Shown: in pieces, positions 34,169-46,501 of the stretch
How positions within the stretch are numbered: the first letter of the stretch is position 1
Layout of the letters: each line of letters opens with the position of its first letter
Assembly: GCF_000471905.2 (NCBI RefSeq)
Contig: NW_006499399.1
Coordinates: 110,187 to 174,186 of the forward strand
Direction: 5' to 3'
Source of the DNA: Amborella trichopoda
Taxonomy: Eukaryota > Streptophyta > Magnoliopsida > Amborellales > Amborellaceae
DNA length: 64,000 bases
The notes under the pieces: generated by a model
Seen by the model: the letters and a program-made list of their open reading frames with translations, nothing else
Database searches by the model: none
Told to the model about the DNA's origin: nothing
Position numbers and translations under genes: made by a program

Positions 34169-35750
34169 TGGTTAGGTGCCTTGATCTTGCCTCCCCGGAT
34201 CTAGGTGATCGGGTGACGTGTGTCTCGAGTTTGGAAGACCCAGGACCTGAGACCGCTCTCTCGGGAACCTCATTCACAAAACAAGGGCAGGTGTCCAACT
34301 GGTGAGAGAGGAATTTTGAATGTGAGGTGGGGACCAACCTCACATGGGTCCATGACTAACTCGAGCTGACTCGCATGGGCGCCCTCTTGGATCACGACGG
34401 AAAGCCCCCTAACTGCTTCAGCTGGTTTGGAATCGCCTCCCTTGACCTGCAATCTCCTTGTTTTCTGCACAGCATTATCATAGTTAACTTGCAAGACAAG
34501 TGGGCCAAAGGACCCATCCTTATATCTTAAGGCAATACACATTCATGAGAAGTTATGACGATGAAGAAGGGAGTTTGAATAAAGAGAGAAAAGGGAAGAG
34601 GACTTGATGAAGACACAAGACTAACATGATAGCTGGACCAGTGACCGACTCAGAGTGGTAGCAAGACGGGCATGGTACTCAAGACCAGCACGACGACAAT
34701 ACTACTCGAAACCGAGGCCGATATGCCTGTCATAATCTGGCGTAGCAGCAAGACGGGCATGGTAGTCAGGACCAGCACGACTGCAATACTACCCAACATC
34801 CAGATTTCTATGGCAGTGCTAGACTAAGTCTACACTCAATCAAGTGAGAAGAGAAGAAAATAAAGAGATGACGCGAGACGGTGAAGAGATGGGGTCCCGA
34901 CGGAGTTAGACATCGCCACCCGCAGCCGTGGAGTAACAGTGTCGCGGCCCTTAGACGACGCTAGACACTGTTGCTCACGGTTAGAGGGTGAGCAGTGAAC
35001 TTCATACGGTGCTAAGCATCGTCGTTGGCAACACGAGAAGGCAGCACACCCCTCCGTGGGCGGCGATGGCTCCTTATGACATGCGGTGTGATAGTCTCTT
35101 CTAAAGCGTGCGACGGTAGCTCCTCAACGAAGCACACGGCGATGAGTGTGGGACGCAAGAGAAGCCTGCGCTCAGCAATAGGCACCAAGTGCAGGAAAAA
35201 AGCTTACGCACGGTACGCGGGGCGATAGACACCAAGCACACGAAAGAAGCTAGCGGGCGGCGATGGTTATTGTCCCGACCCTTCGTAGGCAGCGATAGGC
35301 ATTATCGTCAGCGATAGGCATGTAATAGGGTGAGAACCCTGGAAGTGGCGATAGGCATCGTCGTCTGGCTTCCACGGGACGTCGAGGATGCATCTGCGGA
35401 CAACGATGAGTAGCACCTTGCCAAGAGATAGAGATGAATGAAAAGAAGGAGAAAGAGGCTCACGCATGGTGCTGTTATCGCCATGCGCGACCTGTGAAAC
35501 CCCAGGAGAGGGAAGAGAGAGAGAGGCATGCACAACACTACCACTGTCGTGCATGGCCTCTGAGAGAAACTCAAACGAAAGAGAAAGAGAATAAGAGAGG
35601 AAATAAGAGAGAGAATAAGGGAAGAAAGAAGAGAGGAGAGAGAAAAAGATTTACCTTAAGCCGAGGGCTACTGTCCCAAAAGTTTCTCTCTCCTTCCTGT
35701 CTCTCTCAAGTTGTGACCCAACAATGATTAAAGATGGATATTTTATTAAG
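34169..35750 (-). repeat. Right LTR (5' LTR in element orientation)
   Basis: Partner of 23154-24657. It starts TGGTTAGGTGCC on the plus strand and ends near ttttattaagca at about 35745. It keeps a ~60-bp block (about 34370-34430) absent from the left copy and has fewer of the gaaagaagctagcg units (about 35180-35260). GA-rich sequence fills 35560-35650. The clear divergence between the two LTRs points to an old insertion. Confidence 0.87.
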
Positions 35751-35752
35751 CA

Positions 35753-37084
35753 AAGTTCGGTCTATGTACAATGAGAGTACGTGATATATATCGAGTTTTG
35801 CCCAAACATGGGTGGATTGATTAAAATTAAATCTAATTGCTGAAAAGTAAGACTTAATTGAACTAAATAAAATAGGAAAATATGGTGCGAAATGACTGAT
35901 TTGCCCCTTCTTAAGAATTGTGCAAATTCCATAACAGTTCCTATTGCTGCCTTAGAACGTTCGTGATCTTTCATGGATGATTTGAGGTTGCTCTGGTGCC
36001 TGTTTATTCGAAAGATGATTGTTTTCTTATAGGACTCGACATGGCGATAGATTTGATACCGACTTCGAGCCATGGATCATGTTTTTAAGCTACGATCATA
36101 CGATTTGAAATTTGGATGGATCTTGTAAACTTCGGATTGATAGTGTGCTCGTTCTTTAATTTTTTTTTCATGATTTCTTTGCTGTATCACATTGAGCATG
36201 CCATCACGGTCGCGTGGCTACAAACGCAACTTGATTTCACATACGGATGAAGATTTCGCAACTTCTGAGTTTTTACCGAATCTGGAATTCAAACGCTAAA
36301 ATTTGCAGCCACTTCATCGACTTCGTTTGCAAAATCTAGCCGTTTATCATGTGTGGGGTTTGAATCAGTGATAGCCATGGACCTTATGCACGTGATGCAA
36401 CTAGTTTCACGTCAATGAGTTTCACGAGCACCGTGATTTGGCCGCTCGAGCGAGGCATGTCGCTGTTGATTTTCCTGCAACTTCTTTCATGGATCGACAA
36501 CTTCTCTCCAGATTTTCTTCGTGCTTAGGCATCGTCACGGGGCGTACCACATATCGAAACGTTCGTCTTGACAAGACGAATACGCTCACCAAATTTGGGT
36601 GTGATCCGACTTTGGACAAGTGAGATATGAGCAGCACAAGTCACTATTCGTGACTACCCCTTTAATGGTAATTACGTGCAGGGTGGCCGCACAAGAATAA
36701 TGTGCGGCTCCTCCTGTTTTGATCTTTTACCCCTAACTTCTTCTTGGAGTGTCTGTTTAAGCTGAAGTTTGACCCCTGAGGGTTTTTAACCGTGTCGGAT
36801 CCTATGGCGGTGGTCCCACAACTTCTTGATGCACCGAAGGTAAGGTTCCAGTTATAAGGGTCCGTTTCAGGGTGCTAGAGGCTGGTTCTGTCGGAACTAT
36901 TTCTCAGCCTGCATTGCCTTAGATATATCGGAATGTAATGAAACTTGGTAGGAGACTTTTTGGAGTCTTTATGAAGATTTTGACCTATTTTGGGGCCATT
37001 CTGAGACTATCGGAATTTTCACTGTTTGTCAGGCTTTAATGACCGGCTTCTCTTTTTACTCTGCATCGGCGATCCATGATGTTG
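35753..37084. other. Unassigned intergenic sequence
   Basis: No protein family could be read in any frame. Short frames near 36422-36637 lie on both strands and look accidental. The base composition is less AT-rich than its surroundings. It could be old transposon sequence. Confidence 0.4.
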
Positions 37085-39990
37085 AAAAATGTCTTCAAAC
37101 AATGACTTTTATTAACTATAAACCAGTGGCGTTACAAGGGGAGCAAAATACGTAAAGATACATCACACGAAATTGGTAGTCACCAATGAGGATTGAAAAG
37201 CACCTCCCTTGGCTAAAGAATAAGTTTCAGTGTTTGCTTCATAGTAACAATGGAGTATTTCAACCTCATGAAAAATGGAAGAGAGTCTCCAATGAACTCT
37301 CGCTTCTCTTTTACACCATGCTATAATATTCGTTGAATCCCCTTCAATAAACTTTCCTCCATCTAATTTTGAAAGCAATTTAATTCCCTCAAATAGACCT
37401 ATTGTTTCTGCTTCATTTACTATTGTATTACAACAAAGACCAGAGTAAGACAATATGATCCTCCAAATATGATCTATGATAAGCCCCCCCAAAACCGGCT
37501 GTTCATGGATTTCCAAAGGAACTGCCATCACAGTTGAGTTTATAGGTGTTTGAAAGAGTGAGGATCCATACAGCACTTTGGATTGCTTTATAGCTATAAA
37601 GATCAGCTACTTCATAAGGATGCATTATTACAAAGCTTTTGAGAATACATGCACAATCCTTATTAGTAGAAAACCAATTTGCAGCCAATGCTGAGATATT
37701 GGATTTAATGATGCATTGTTCTTATACAGCTCCCTGGAAAGACTCTTCTATTTCGCTCTTTCCAAATTCCCCAAAGCACGCTCACCCAAACTGACCTCCA
37801 TAAAGCAATACCTATCTTAGAGATCCCTGGTATTATCCACTATTTAAGAAGAGATATAGTATTTATTGGTATGGGTATTTGAAGGTTGAACAACTGACAA
37901 GCCCAACTCCACAAATTCAAAGTAAAGGAGCACTCCAAGAAAAGATGAGGAATACTTTCGTTGTCAGCTTTGCATAAAATACAAACATTCACGATATTGA
38001 AGCCCCTTCTCTTACGATTAGCAACTGTTGCCAGACATTTATGACAAAGGATCCATAAGAACATCTACATTGATCTTTCTAGTCATTCGTAGCCAAGGAT
38101 CCGATGCACTGTGATGATTTTGAAATAACAAACATTGGGTTGATTTAACTGTGAAATCCCCAGACTTCGTGCATTCCCAAACAATATAGTCTACCTCATT
38201 AGGTAAAATGTATACATCCTTCAGCCTATTCAACAAGTTTCAATAGGCCTCAACGAAAGAATCAAATACCCTCTTCTACCTACAAGGTAGAGGCCAAACA
38301 ATTTTACTAAAAAAACCCCACTTGCCACTTTTATAGTAGCCAAGGGTTCAAAACTTTGGTAAAGACCTTTGGATATTGGAGTCTCAATGGCTAATCCCCC
38401 AACCATTTATTAAACCAGAAGAAGGTTTGATCTCCATCACCAACTGCCTTCTTGCTGTGGTTCAAATAAATTCCCCTACAGTGATCAATGCATCTCCATA
38501 AGAAGGAAAAATTAGATTTATTTCTTGGACTCTTAATGAGTCCCTTGAGGGTATCTTCTCCATATTTATCTCTTAAAACTTCTACCCAAAGGCATTTTGC
38601 TGAGAATGTATCCTCCACCACCACTTTGTCAATAAATTGGAGTTCATGAAATTTAATCTTCTGATACCCAAACCTCATTCTCTGATCGGATTGCAAATTA
38701 TTTCATATTTCACTAGATGATTTTTCTTATCTTTGTCCACATCCCCCATTTGAAAGTTTCTCATCAATCTCTCAAGACATTTGATAATTTGCATGAGCAT
38801 AAGGAATAGGGACATAAAGTATACTGGAAGTTTGGATAAGGTGAACTTGATTAAAGTATATCTTCCTTCAAAAGAAAGGGTCTTAGCTTTCCATAGGTTC
38901 AATTTTTTCTGACATCTTTTAATAATTGGGTCCCAAATTGCTTTTGAAGGTTTAGTATACACTAAAGGAATGCCCAAACCTACAAGGAAACTTTGATTAC
39001 AACAACCCAAAAGGTTTGCCAGCCTACCCACCAGATTGTCTTGACATCCTATCCTAATAAGCTTAATCTTGTTTAGATTGACTTTCAAGCCTGTCGTCAT
39101 TTCTACATGCTTAAGAAAAATCCAAAGATCAGTAACTTCTCTTTCACATGGATCACAAAAAATAACGGTATCATCTGCATATTGCAGATGGAATACCATA
39201 ATGACTCTATTTTCAATTTTCACACCATAAATATATCCATTGGAAGTAACTTCCTTGAACATGACACTGAAATATTCAGCCATCAAAGTACATAGGAATG
39301 ATGATAGAGGGTCCCCTTGTTAGAGGCCTCAAGAAGCTTTAAAGAAACTAGTAGCCTTTCCACTTATCAATAATGAAAAATGTGTAGAACTCAAGCAACC
39401 TTCAATCCACAACCTCGAGTGAGACCTAAAGCCCATACCACCCATATGCTTTGTAACACCTCCCAATTCACTTTATGATATGTTTTTTCAAAGTCTAACT
39501 TACAAATTCACCCTGGATTTTATCTTTGATTTTTTAGTGGATACATTATTGAGCCACCAAAATACTATCCATAATTTGTTTCTCTTTCACAAAGACTGAT
39601 TGTGGTACTTGAACAACAAAGTGTAAGACCCGACTAGCTATAATTTTATACAAACTGCTCAGCAAGCTAATTGGTCGTATATCTTTCATCTCTTGAATAA
39701 CAGATTTTTTAGGCATTCACGCAATGAAAGTAGAGTTCATGGATATATTAATCATTCATCTCTAATAGAACTCCTCCATCAAACTTAACATATCATCTTT
39801 TAAAAGGTCCCAAAAGGTTTGGAAAAAGGCTAAGGGGAATCCATCTGGTATCGGGGCTTTATGTCTACCTAAGCCAAATACTGTCTCTTTGATCTCTTCC
39901 AATTCAAATTTTCTTTTCAGCCAAACAACCTTTTCTAAAAAGAGTCTAACAAAAGGTACATTAGTGTTCCTGGCTCCCACCTTTAACAAA
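37085..39990 (-). mobile_element. L1-type LINE with C-terminal RNase H, 5'-truncated
   Basis: From the 5' end on the minus strand: an RT lead-in (GLGRHKAPIPDGFPLAFFQ, about 39840-39880); RT with YADDTVIF (about 39160-39185) and LKVNLNKIKL in the long frame 38675-39286; the GRYTLIKFTLSKLPVYFMS segment (about 38815-38870); FWFNKWLGD (about 38391-38420); a zf-RVT region (CILCKADNESIPHLFLEC, about 37920-37980); and RNase H (LNCDGSSFGNP near 37510, then EGDSTNIIAWC near 37330). Stops and shifts break it into at least seven frames. AATAAAAG on the minus strand near 37105 could be the poly(A) signal. It is an independent lineage from the L1 piece at 7.9 kb. Confidence 0.87.
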
Positions 39991-40075
39991 AGGTACGTTA
40001 GTGTTTCTAAAAAGGTACCTTTTTTATAAAGAGTCTAACAAAAACTTAATGTTCTTGGCTCCCTCCTTTAACCAT
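39936..40075. repeat. Short repeats at the 5' edge of the L1
   Basis: agagtctaacaaaaggtaca...ggctcccacctttaac (39941-39988) recurs at 40030-40073 in altered form. A third partial copy of aaaaggtac(g/a)ttagtgt starts at about 39987. Confidence 0.75.
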
Positions 40076-41158
40076 CGAACCCTCGATCCCTGTCTCCACT
40101 AGAAATTATCATTTAACACCGATAAAAATCATAACACTTCATTGCATAATTTATCTCTCCTTGTAAATTCTATTTTTGCTTATAATAAGGTTGTACGTAG
40201 AGTTTCATTTCCTCCAAAGATACATGATTGAAAGACAAACCCTAAGTCGTAGTTCTTCCATAAAAATACTACATGTTGTAATAAGAAAATTGTAAATAAT
40301 AAACAAATATTTAAAAGCACCCGGTTGTCCAAATTTTATCTTTCAAGTATTATTTCTAATCTCCTTCAATTTGATTGATCTTTTCTATTTCATTCACTTA
40401 TATAGCTCGTATCGTTGGATTTTTCCAATGAATCTCTTTTTTTTTTTACTCTCTCTCTTCATTATATGCATTTTTTGTCTTTATCTCAATCCATACAAAC
40501 TCTCACACACACACATTATAGGCACACTTCATCTTCTTCCCAACCCTATTCACTATGCCTGAAACCGCTCCAAATGAAGTCTCTCTCTCTCTTTCTCTCA
40601 CGGTTATTTATTGGATAATTATCTTCAATAAAATATGCACACTCTCATGCAATCTCTCTCTCTCCCTCTTTATCTTAAAAATATATAGTCTCTTTCTCCT
40701 TCAGTAGTGCATTTAAAAGACATGCAATCTCTATCTCTCACACAAAAAAATGCATTCAAGAGGCATGTGTTTCTCTATCTTATAAAAAAGTATCTCTCTT
40801 TAATGCATTTAAGAGGTACAGTCTCCCCCTCCCCCTCCCCGTCCCCCTCGAGTATATATATTTGTCTTTTTAAAAAAATGTAATATTGCTCTTTGCATAT
40901 ACAATTTTGATGCATTTAAGAAAAGGACCTATGTATAAACTTATAAAATCTCAAGGACAAGTAAGTGCTGCTAGAATAAAATGATATTGACATTAGTTTC
41001 TTGAATATAATATGGTAGGGGTCAGATACATTATTGTCAGGTTGGAGAAAAGCCATTGAAACCAGGTACCACAATCTTGTGGGGATGTTCAGGTATCAAA
41101 TAGAAAACTTTTGGGTTGAAATAGTAACCTAGAAAATATATAGATAGAGAAATGTCAT
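40076..41158. other. AT-rich and CT-rich spacer, no gene
   Basis: It holds CT-repeat patches (about 40450-40470, 40578-40600, 40650-40668), a C-rich run at 40822-40850, and a loose repeat of tgcattt-aaga-ggcat words around 40705-40815. Nothing coding was recognised. Confidence 0.5.
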
Positions 41159-42892
41159 TTAAAATTTCATAAAAAAATAATTTAGAATGAAACATTCTAA
41201 TGATATAAATATATATTTACCTGCATAATGAATTAGACGTCCAAATTTGGTGTTCCACCTTATTTCTATAATCTCAATCACTTTACTAGCAAAACTATAC
41301 TTCTCCCCAATAGCTGATTTGACCCTCTCAATACCTTCATAAATGATGCTCATGGTAGCTTTATTGTCAGCATTCACCATTCTTAACATTGTGACCAAAG
41401 GGGCAGTGGCCTCTACGATACTGGAACATCGAGACCAGAACCTCATATTTGAGACAATACCGTCAACTTTTAGCCCGGTATTGGACTTCGAGAGGCGGTC
41501 ATTTAACTACTCTTCATTGATAAACAATCTCTTTATTGCACCTTCATATTCCCGAATGGAGTCCACAGCCAAGCAATCTGTCGCAAACCGGGGTATGGCA
41601 GGCCTAATTATCTTTTTTTTCTTAGACTGTTATGTGAACAAAAATAAAATTTTATAATGGTTATATATAAATCTTGACACCAACCTTGCTTCCTGTAGAG
41701 TCTCCTTCACAATTTTGATCTCACTGATCTCCTCTAACATAAGATCGATGCTGTGCACATAGGGTCCATACTAGATGCTTCCTCTTATTCATCAACTTGC
41801 TGCCCGTAGAAACACATGCACGCGTATTGTCCGTAATAAATTGGATTACATGCTTATCTCCCACCTCCTCTACTATATGATCATATAGTTGTATGTAGAA
41901 GTTTGCATCATTTTTCATCCCTGGTACGTCTTTCCTAGACAAAAAAACTGTACATTTTGGGGAATAGGCCAAAAAGTTTAAAAACTCCTTTTTGCTAACT
42001 TTATTCAACCAACAATCACTCATGAGAGTAATGCCTATTATTGGCCAACTCTATTTATATTATTCAATCCACTTTCTAACTTCTTCCACATCTTCATCCA
42101 ATATTGGCCCACTGAGCTCATATGCCATCGGGGGTTTTACCCTGGGCCTGGCTCTCTGGATTGCGTTGACCATATGTGAAAAATATGGGCTATTAGCTAC
42201 ATCAAAGGGGATCCCTTTATCGTAGTATCACTTACCAATATATCTGCCCAACATGTTTCTCGTACCTTTCGTCATGCCTTTGAGGGTCATTTGTTTTGAC
42301 TTAGGCTTTTAGAGAAATGGGTATATACCACTATGACATGCAATATTAGCACTGTTAGATAAGCTAGAAACAATTTCTTCAACATCTGATTCTTCTTGAT
42401 ACATATTGCCACCAACCCCTCCATACATATTTGAGTTTGGCCTATCATACATGCTCGAGTTGGGTCCGCCATGCATGTCTGAGCTAAGCCCACCATGCAT
42501 GCTTATGTCATAATCACCAGGCATTCTAAACCCGCGTTCCCTCTGGTATGTTTCCTGTAAACTCATTCTTGTGGCCATCTCTAAGTCAGTATTATATTGC
42601 TCTTCTGGATCATTCCCGATTGATGGCGCATATAAACTAGCTATCTCTTCATCCATCATCTTCTTTTGCAATTTTTTTACCTTTGGTAGCCATGAGAAAT
42701 GCCGCCATTTGCTTTCTTACAACACTATTGCATGCAGAAACATCTTCCTTAACCCCTGCCAAGTGTTGCTTGAACCTATGTACCCTATTACTTATCACTC
42801 TTTGGCGGTGATAACAAATAATTTTGTTTTTTTTTGTTGGAATTAAGTCTGACCCCATGTTGCCATGCAGGGTCTTCCGTAGATCTTGCCAT
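41159..42892 (-). pseudogene. hAT-family transposase (BED/DUF659) pseudogene
   Basis: Reading starts at the ATG at 42892-42890 (MARSTEDPAWQHG...). A one-base shift in an A9 run near 42830 leads to NRVHRFKQHLAGVKEDVSAC, a degenerate BED-finger end in which one metal ligand appears lost. A Met/Gly-rich linker with repeated SxMHGG/SxMYGG steps follows at about 42400-42520. The DUF659-like core (FLNFLAYSPKCTVFLSR, VIQFITDNTRACV) is at 41721-42023, and FIYNHY at about 41650. A later hAT segment (MRFWSRCSSIVEATAPLVTM and WNTKFGRLIHYAGKY) ends at about 41200. The C-terminal dimerisation domain is missing. The likely job was cut-and-paste transposition; it is inactive now. Confidence 0.82.
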
Positions 42893-45247
42893 GGTTCAAC
42901 TGTTTTAATATGAAAATGGTTAAAAATTAACCTGACAGTTCAACATGAAAAATAATCACCATGTGTAGTGATGATATATAGGGATAACTAATGAAATTAT
43001 ATTTGTTGTTAATGCAAAATATTTCTATTGACAAAAATATTTTAGTTCCTATTGGAAAAATAATTTATTTATGTAACATTATATATAAAAATAGCCTATA
43101 TCAGCCAGTACATATAGAACAAAAAAATTACATTGATATAGTATCAATAAAAAATATATTTATAATGGTATAGTAATTCACAATGCCAATACATATGGAC
43201 TTGTCACAAATCTTCATTTCGACAAACATGAATTAGTTCCTACTGAGAAAAAAAAAAAAATTATGCAATAGATAAAAAAAAAGTCTGTATAAGTCACACT
43301 TAGAATAAAAAAAAAATTACAATAATATAGTAATCCATAATGCCACTGCACGTATATTTGACACAAAACATTTACAATAATATAATCATTCACAATGCCA
43401 CAAATAAAATTTACAATGATATAGTGGGCACAATCCCAACTTAATTAAAATGATCGCAAATAGTCGTATATCTCAATTACAAATATGTAAGATAGTATAA
43501 TAAAAAATGCAAGTTCCAAATATAGCTATAACTCAATTATCAAGAACATACATCTTTTGCATTAAAAATTTAATAATAAAATTGAGAAATGCAAGATAAT
43601 ATAATTATCATACATGCGACGATTTTTTTACAATGATATTCACTTTAATTCCTCATGATAATACAGTTTAACAAACATGTATTTTTTGCATTAAAATTTT
43701 TAAAAAATTAAAATACATTTTTAATGCAAAACTGCATTAAAAATATAATACAGTTTAACAACATGTATTTGTTAATGTATTTTTTGCATTAACAACAAAT
43801 TAAAAAATACAGTTTTGCATTAAAAATATAATAACATGTATTTTTTTGCATAAATAATCTATCAATATGCAAATTTTTGAACTAAAAATTTAACAATAAA
43901 AATTAAAAATATTGTTTAATTCTTCATGATAATAAAAAACTGGTCACAATTTTTTGAAAAATCAAGGTTTTTCAAAAAAATTGATCATGAATTAAAAAAA
44001 AAAAAACGTAGTTCTTCACAGACCCACCTAACATTAGTCATTCCAACTAAAAAATCTGCCTCAAATCGAATAAATTACATCAAATTGAATACATGTTTTG
44101 ATAAACAACACTACAAGGAATAAAAGCCCTATAATATTAACACATTATTATCAAAATACTAAATAACATTGAGGAAAAAAAAAAAAAACGCAGTTCTTCA
44201 CAGACATTAGTCATTAAATCTAAAAAATCAAGCTCAAATTGAATAAATCAGATCAAATTGAATACATGTGATGATAAACAAGACTATAACGAATCAAAAC
44301 CCTATAAATTTAACACATTATTTGTAAAATATTGAGTGAAATTGATATAATGGTAGAAAAAAAAAAAAACTCGGTAATTTTTTTTTTCACAGACATCAAT
44401 CTTTTTTTCTAAAAAATCAAACTCAAATTGAATACATGTGATGATAAACCATACTATAACGAATCAAAAGCCTATAAATTTAATATATTATTTGTAAAAT
44501 ATTGAGTGAAATTGATAGAATGGCGGAAAAAAAAAAAACAAAAAACGTAATCCATTTTTTTTTCATAGACATCAGTAGTTTTTTTCTCAAAAATCAAACT
44601 CAAATTGAATAAATATAATCAAATTGAATACATGTGATGATAAACAATAACGAATCAAAAGCCTATAAATTTAATATATTATTTGTAAAATATTGAGTGA
44701 ATTTGATAGATGGCGGAAAAAAAAAAAAAAAAAAAACGTGTTTCTTACCTGTTTTTCATGCACCCGTGGCTTCAAATTCAAAGTTGATATGTATTCGTCC
44801 AAAATACTCACAAATTATGAACAAAATTGTATGAACAACACTGTTACGATCATTAACCCTCAAAATTTAGCAAAAATGATACCATCTTTTGCTTGAAATC
44901 AAAGAAATGATGGAACCCTAAAACTTTTTTAGGGTTCTTCACAGATCCAAGTTTTTTTGATCAAAATCAGTGATTTTTACTACATTTTATTGACTGAAAT
45001 GGTTGAAAAATTTAAAATAAAGTCTGCAAGATTCGATTATAAAGCTGAAAAAGATGAAAAATTATAAGAAAATGACAAAAAACCATGAAAATCGTGAAGA
45101 ACACTGTGCAGCCCGTGTTATTGGACGAGTCTCAACAGGCAATTCCTTGTTGGGAATCGTCCGGTTCTCTCTAGACAAGGGCAATTCCCGGTATTGTAGT
45201 GGAACCGGCACTCCCTCAGCCGATTCTCGAGTCCAACCGGGCGAGTT
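42893..45247 (-). other. Leader region of the hAT element, AT-rich, with repeats
   Basis: It lies between the transposase start and the candidate terminal repeat at 45277. It has many poly(A) runs and the tandem array annotated at 43985-44725. GC-rich subterminal sequence with repeated cgagt and actcg words lies at 45105-45260, in contrast to the AT-rich rest. No other gene was seen. Confidence 0.5.
43985..44725. repeat. Tandem array, four ~180-bp units starting in poly(A)
   Basis: Units begin at about 43993, 44176, 44354 and 44523, each with a poly(A) run, then a cgnagttcttcacagacat-like opening, then tcaaattgaataca, gatgataaaca, and aaagccctataaattta-like blocks. A fifth poly(A) start at about 44716 is not followed by a full unit. 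Copies drift progressively from left to right. Confidence 0.82.
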
Positions 45248-45277
45248 CTGTTCGACTCGTCGAGTTTTCAAACCCTG
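45248..45277 (-). mobile_element. Candidate hAT terminal inverted repeat
   Basis: The minus strand begins CAGGGTTTGAAAACTCGACG at 45277, the usual CAGGG-type start of hAT elements. The matching end on the left side (40.9-41.2 kb) was not found, in line with truncation of the transposase there. Confidence 0.55.
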
Positions 45278-45728
45278 ATATAAACTTTTCTTTTTTTTTT
45301 ATACAAAACATTTTTACACCTTGGGCATCCAATCCTCTATTGAACTCGCACCAATAAAAAAAAAAAAATTAATAATAAAATAAAATGACAAAAATGTTTC
45401 TAAAAGTTTCAAAAGTATTTTGATCATTATATTTTATTAAAAATATTTTTTAATATTTTATTGAGGTGCTCCTTATTGAGGTGATGACACATAATAAATT
45501 TCATATTCATATTCAATATTTAAAAAATTAAAAATAAAATACTACGAAGTGTTTCATCTAGATTAAATAATTAATAGCTCCCTTGATGTATATTGGACGG
45601 CTGGATGTAGGGGAAGTATATATCTTTTCATGTTGAAGGTTCATGTCTGAGAAGGTAAACTCGAGGAAAGTGGAAACTCCCGATTTGACTGTTCCTTTGA
45701 GTAAAGTGGCGGACCATAGGGACCCCGC
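45278..45728. other. Spacer between the hAT element and the CCT2 promoter region
   Basis: AT-rich to about 45580, then more balanced. No coding or RNA feature recognised. Confidence 0.45.
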
Positions 45729-45866
45729 GCTGCTACTTTGTGAGAAAATAGGAACTCAAGCGAGCCCTAAAACTAAACCCATTCAATTGCCCCACGTGCG
45801 GCAACTTTGTGAGAAAATAGGAACTCAAGGGAGCCCTAAAACTAAAACCATTCAATTGCCCCACGG
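45729..45866 (+). promoter_or_regulatory. Tandemly doubled 69-bp block upstream of the CCT2 leader exon
   Basis: Two copies, 45729-45797 and 45798-45866, share actttgtgagaaaataggaa, gagccctaaaactaaa and cattcaattgccccacg. At the junction, CACGTG (45793-45798) forms a G-box core. The block stands just before the CT-rich leader-like sequence, so it probably lies in the CCT2 promoter. Confidence 0.5.
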
Positions 45867-45879
45867 AGGTTAAAACCCC

Positions 45880-46008
45880 AGTCTCAATCCACATCGGCTT
45901 ACAGAGACACAGCCCTGCAACTTCTCTGCTCATTGCCCAGACCTCTTTCTCCTTGTCGCTCTCTCCAGCCACGAACCCTACTCTCTTGCTCTGGACGGGG
46001 GAAAATAG
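45880..46008 (+). other. Probable non-coding first exon (5' UTR) of CCT2
   Basis: A CT-rich, leader-like stretch ends in AAAATAG before a donor GTACGC at 46009. The matching acceptor would be ttcatcccttacag ending at 48450, leaving 82 bases of 5' UTR before the ATG at 48533. This gives a 2442-bp leader intron. The start at 45880 is approximate. It could instead belong to an unrelated transcript. Confidence 0.42.
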
Positions 46009-46501
46009 GTACGCTTATACATCTCTCTTTCTCTCTCTTGGTATTGGTCTCTTTGTTTTTCTCTCTACAATTTCTGAGACTGGCTTTGCTCAGCCTCATT
46101 TTGCGTTGTCTCTAGATTTTATTGAATCTTCAGATGAGTTTGAGTTTCTTTCTAGAACTTTGAGTTGATTTTGGTCTATCTCTCGACATTATGGCTGGAG
46201 GTATCATTGATCTCCCTCTAGAAGTTTAACAGGGTTCTTCTGTCAAGAATACCCAAATCTTAAAGAGATTATACGTACGGAATATCAATGTCCAACCTTA
46301 ACAGGTTTAAGTTGGTTTATTCTACTCATTTTACTGAAGAATCATTCACATGTTTGTTGTCCAGTTTCTTATTTTTTCTTAAAATTTCTGCATTTTTTGA
46401 CTTTTTACCATGAATGGCATGTTCACATTGGTTTTTTTTTTTTTGGCACTGTTTTGTGAGGTGTGATTATTTTTTGACTCTTTTGAGGTACTGTTCATTT
46501 T

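Larger units (their letters stand above)
23154..35752 (-). mobile_element. Composite Ty3/Gypsy LTR-retrotransposon locus
   Basis: Two long similar LTRs (about 23154-24657 and 34169-35750) enclose minus-strand coding remnants. From the right: PBS, gag, protease (29.3-34.2 kb), then a second PBS with a candidate LTR boundary (28721-29267), a low-complexity stretch, protease, G-patch, RT and RNase H (24.7-27.7 kb). Integrase was not found. Stops and shifts occur throughout, so the locus is inactive. The simplest reading is that a second Gypsy element inserted into a gag-protease element and that sequence was then lost; a recombinant single element is the alternative. The outer 5-bp target duplication was not identified. 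Confidence 0.8.

Noticed and set aside
23154..35752. Endogenous pararetrovirus as an alternative for the RT locus
   Set aside because: LTRs, primer sites, G-patch and Gypsy-type RT motifs are present, and no movement-protein or coat-type sequence was seen.
36422..36637. Overlapping frames on both strands at about 36.4-36.6 kb
   Set aside because: Mirror frames of similar length on both strands with no motif suggest chance.
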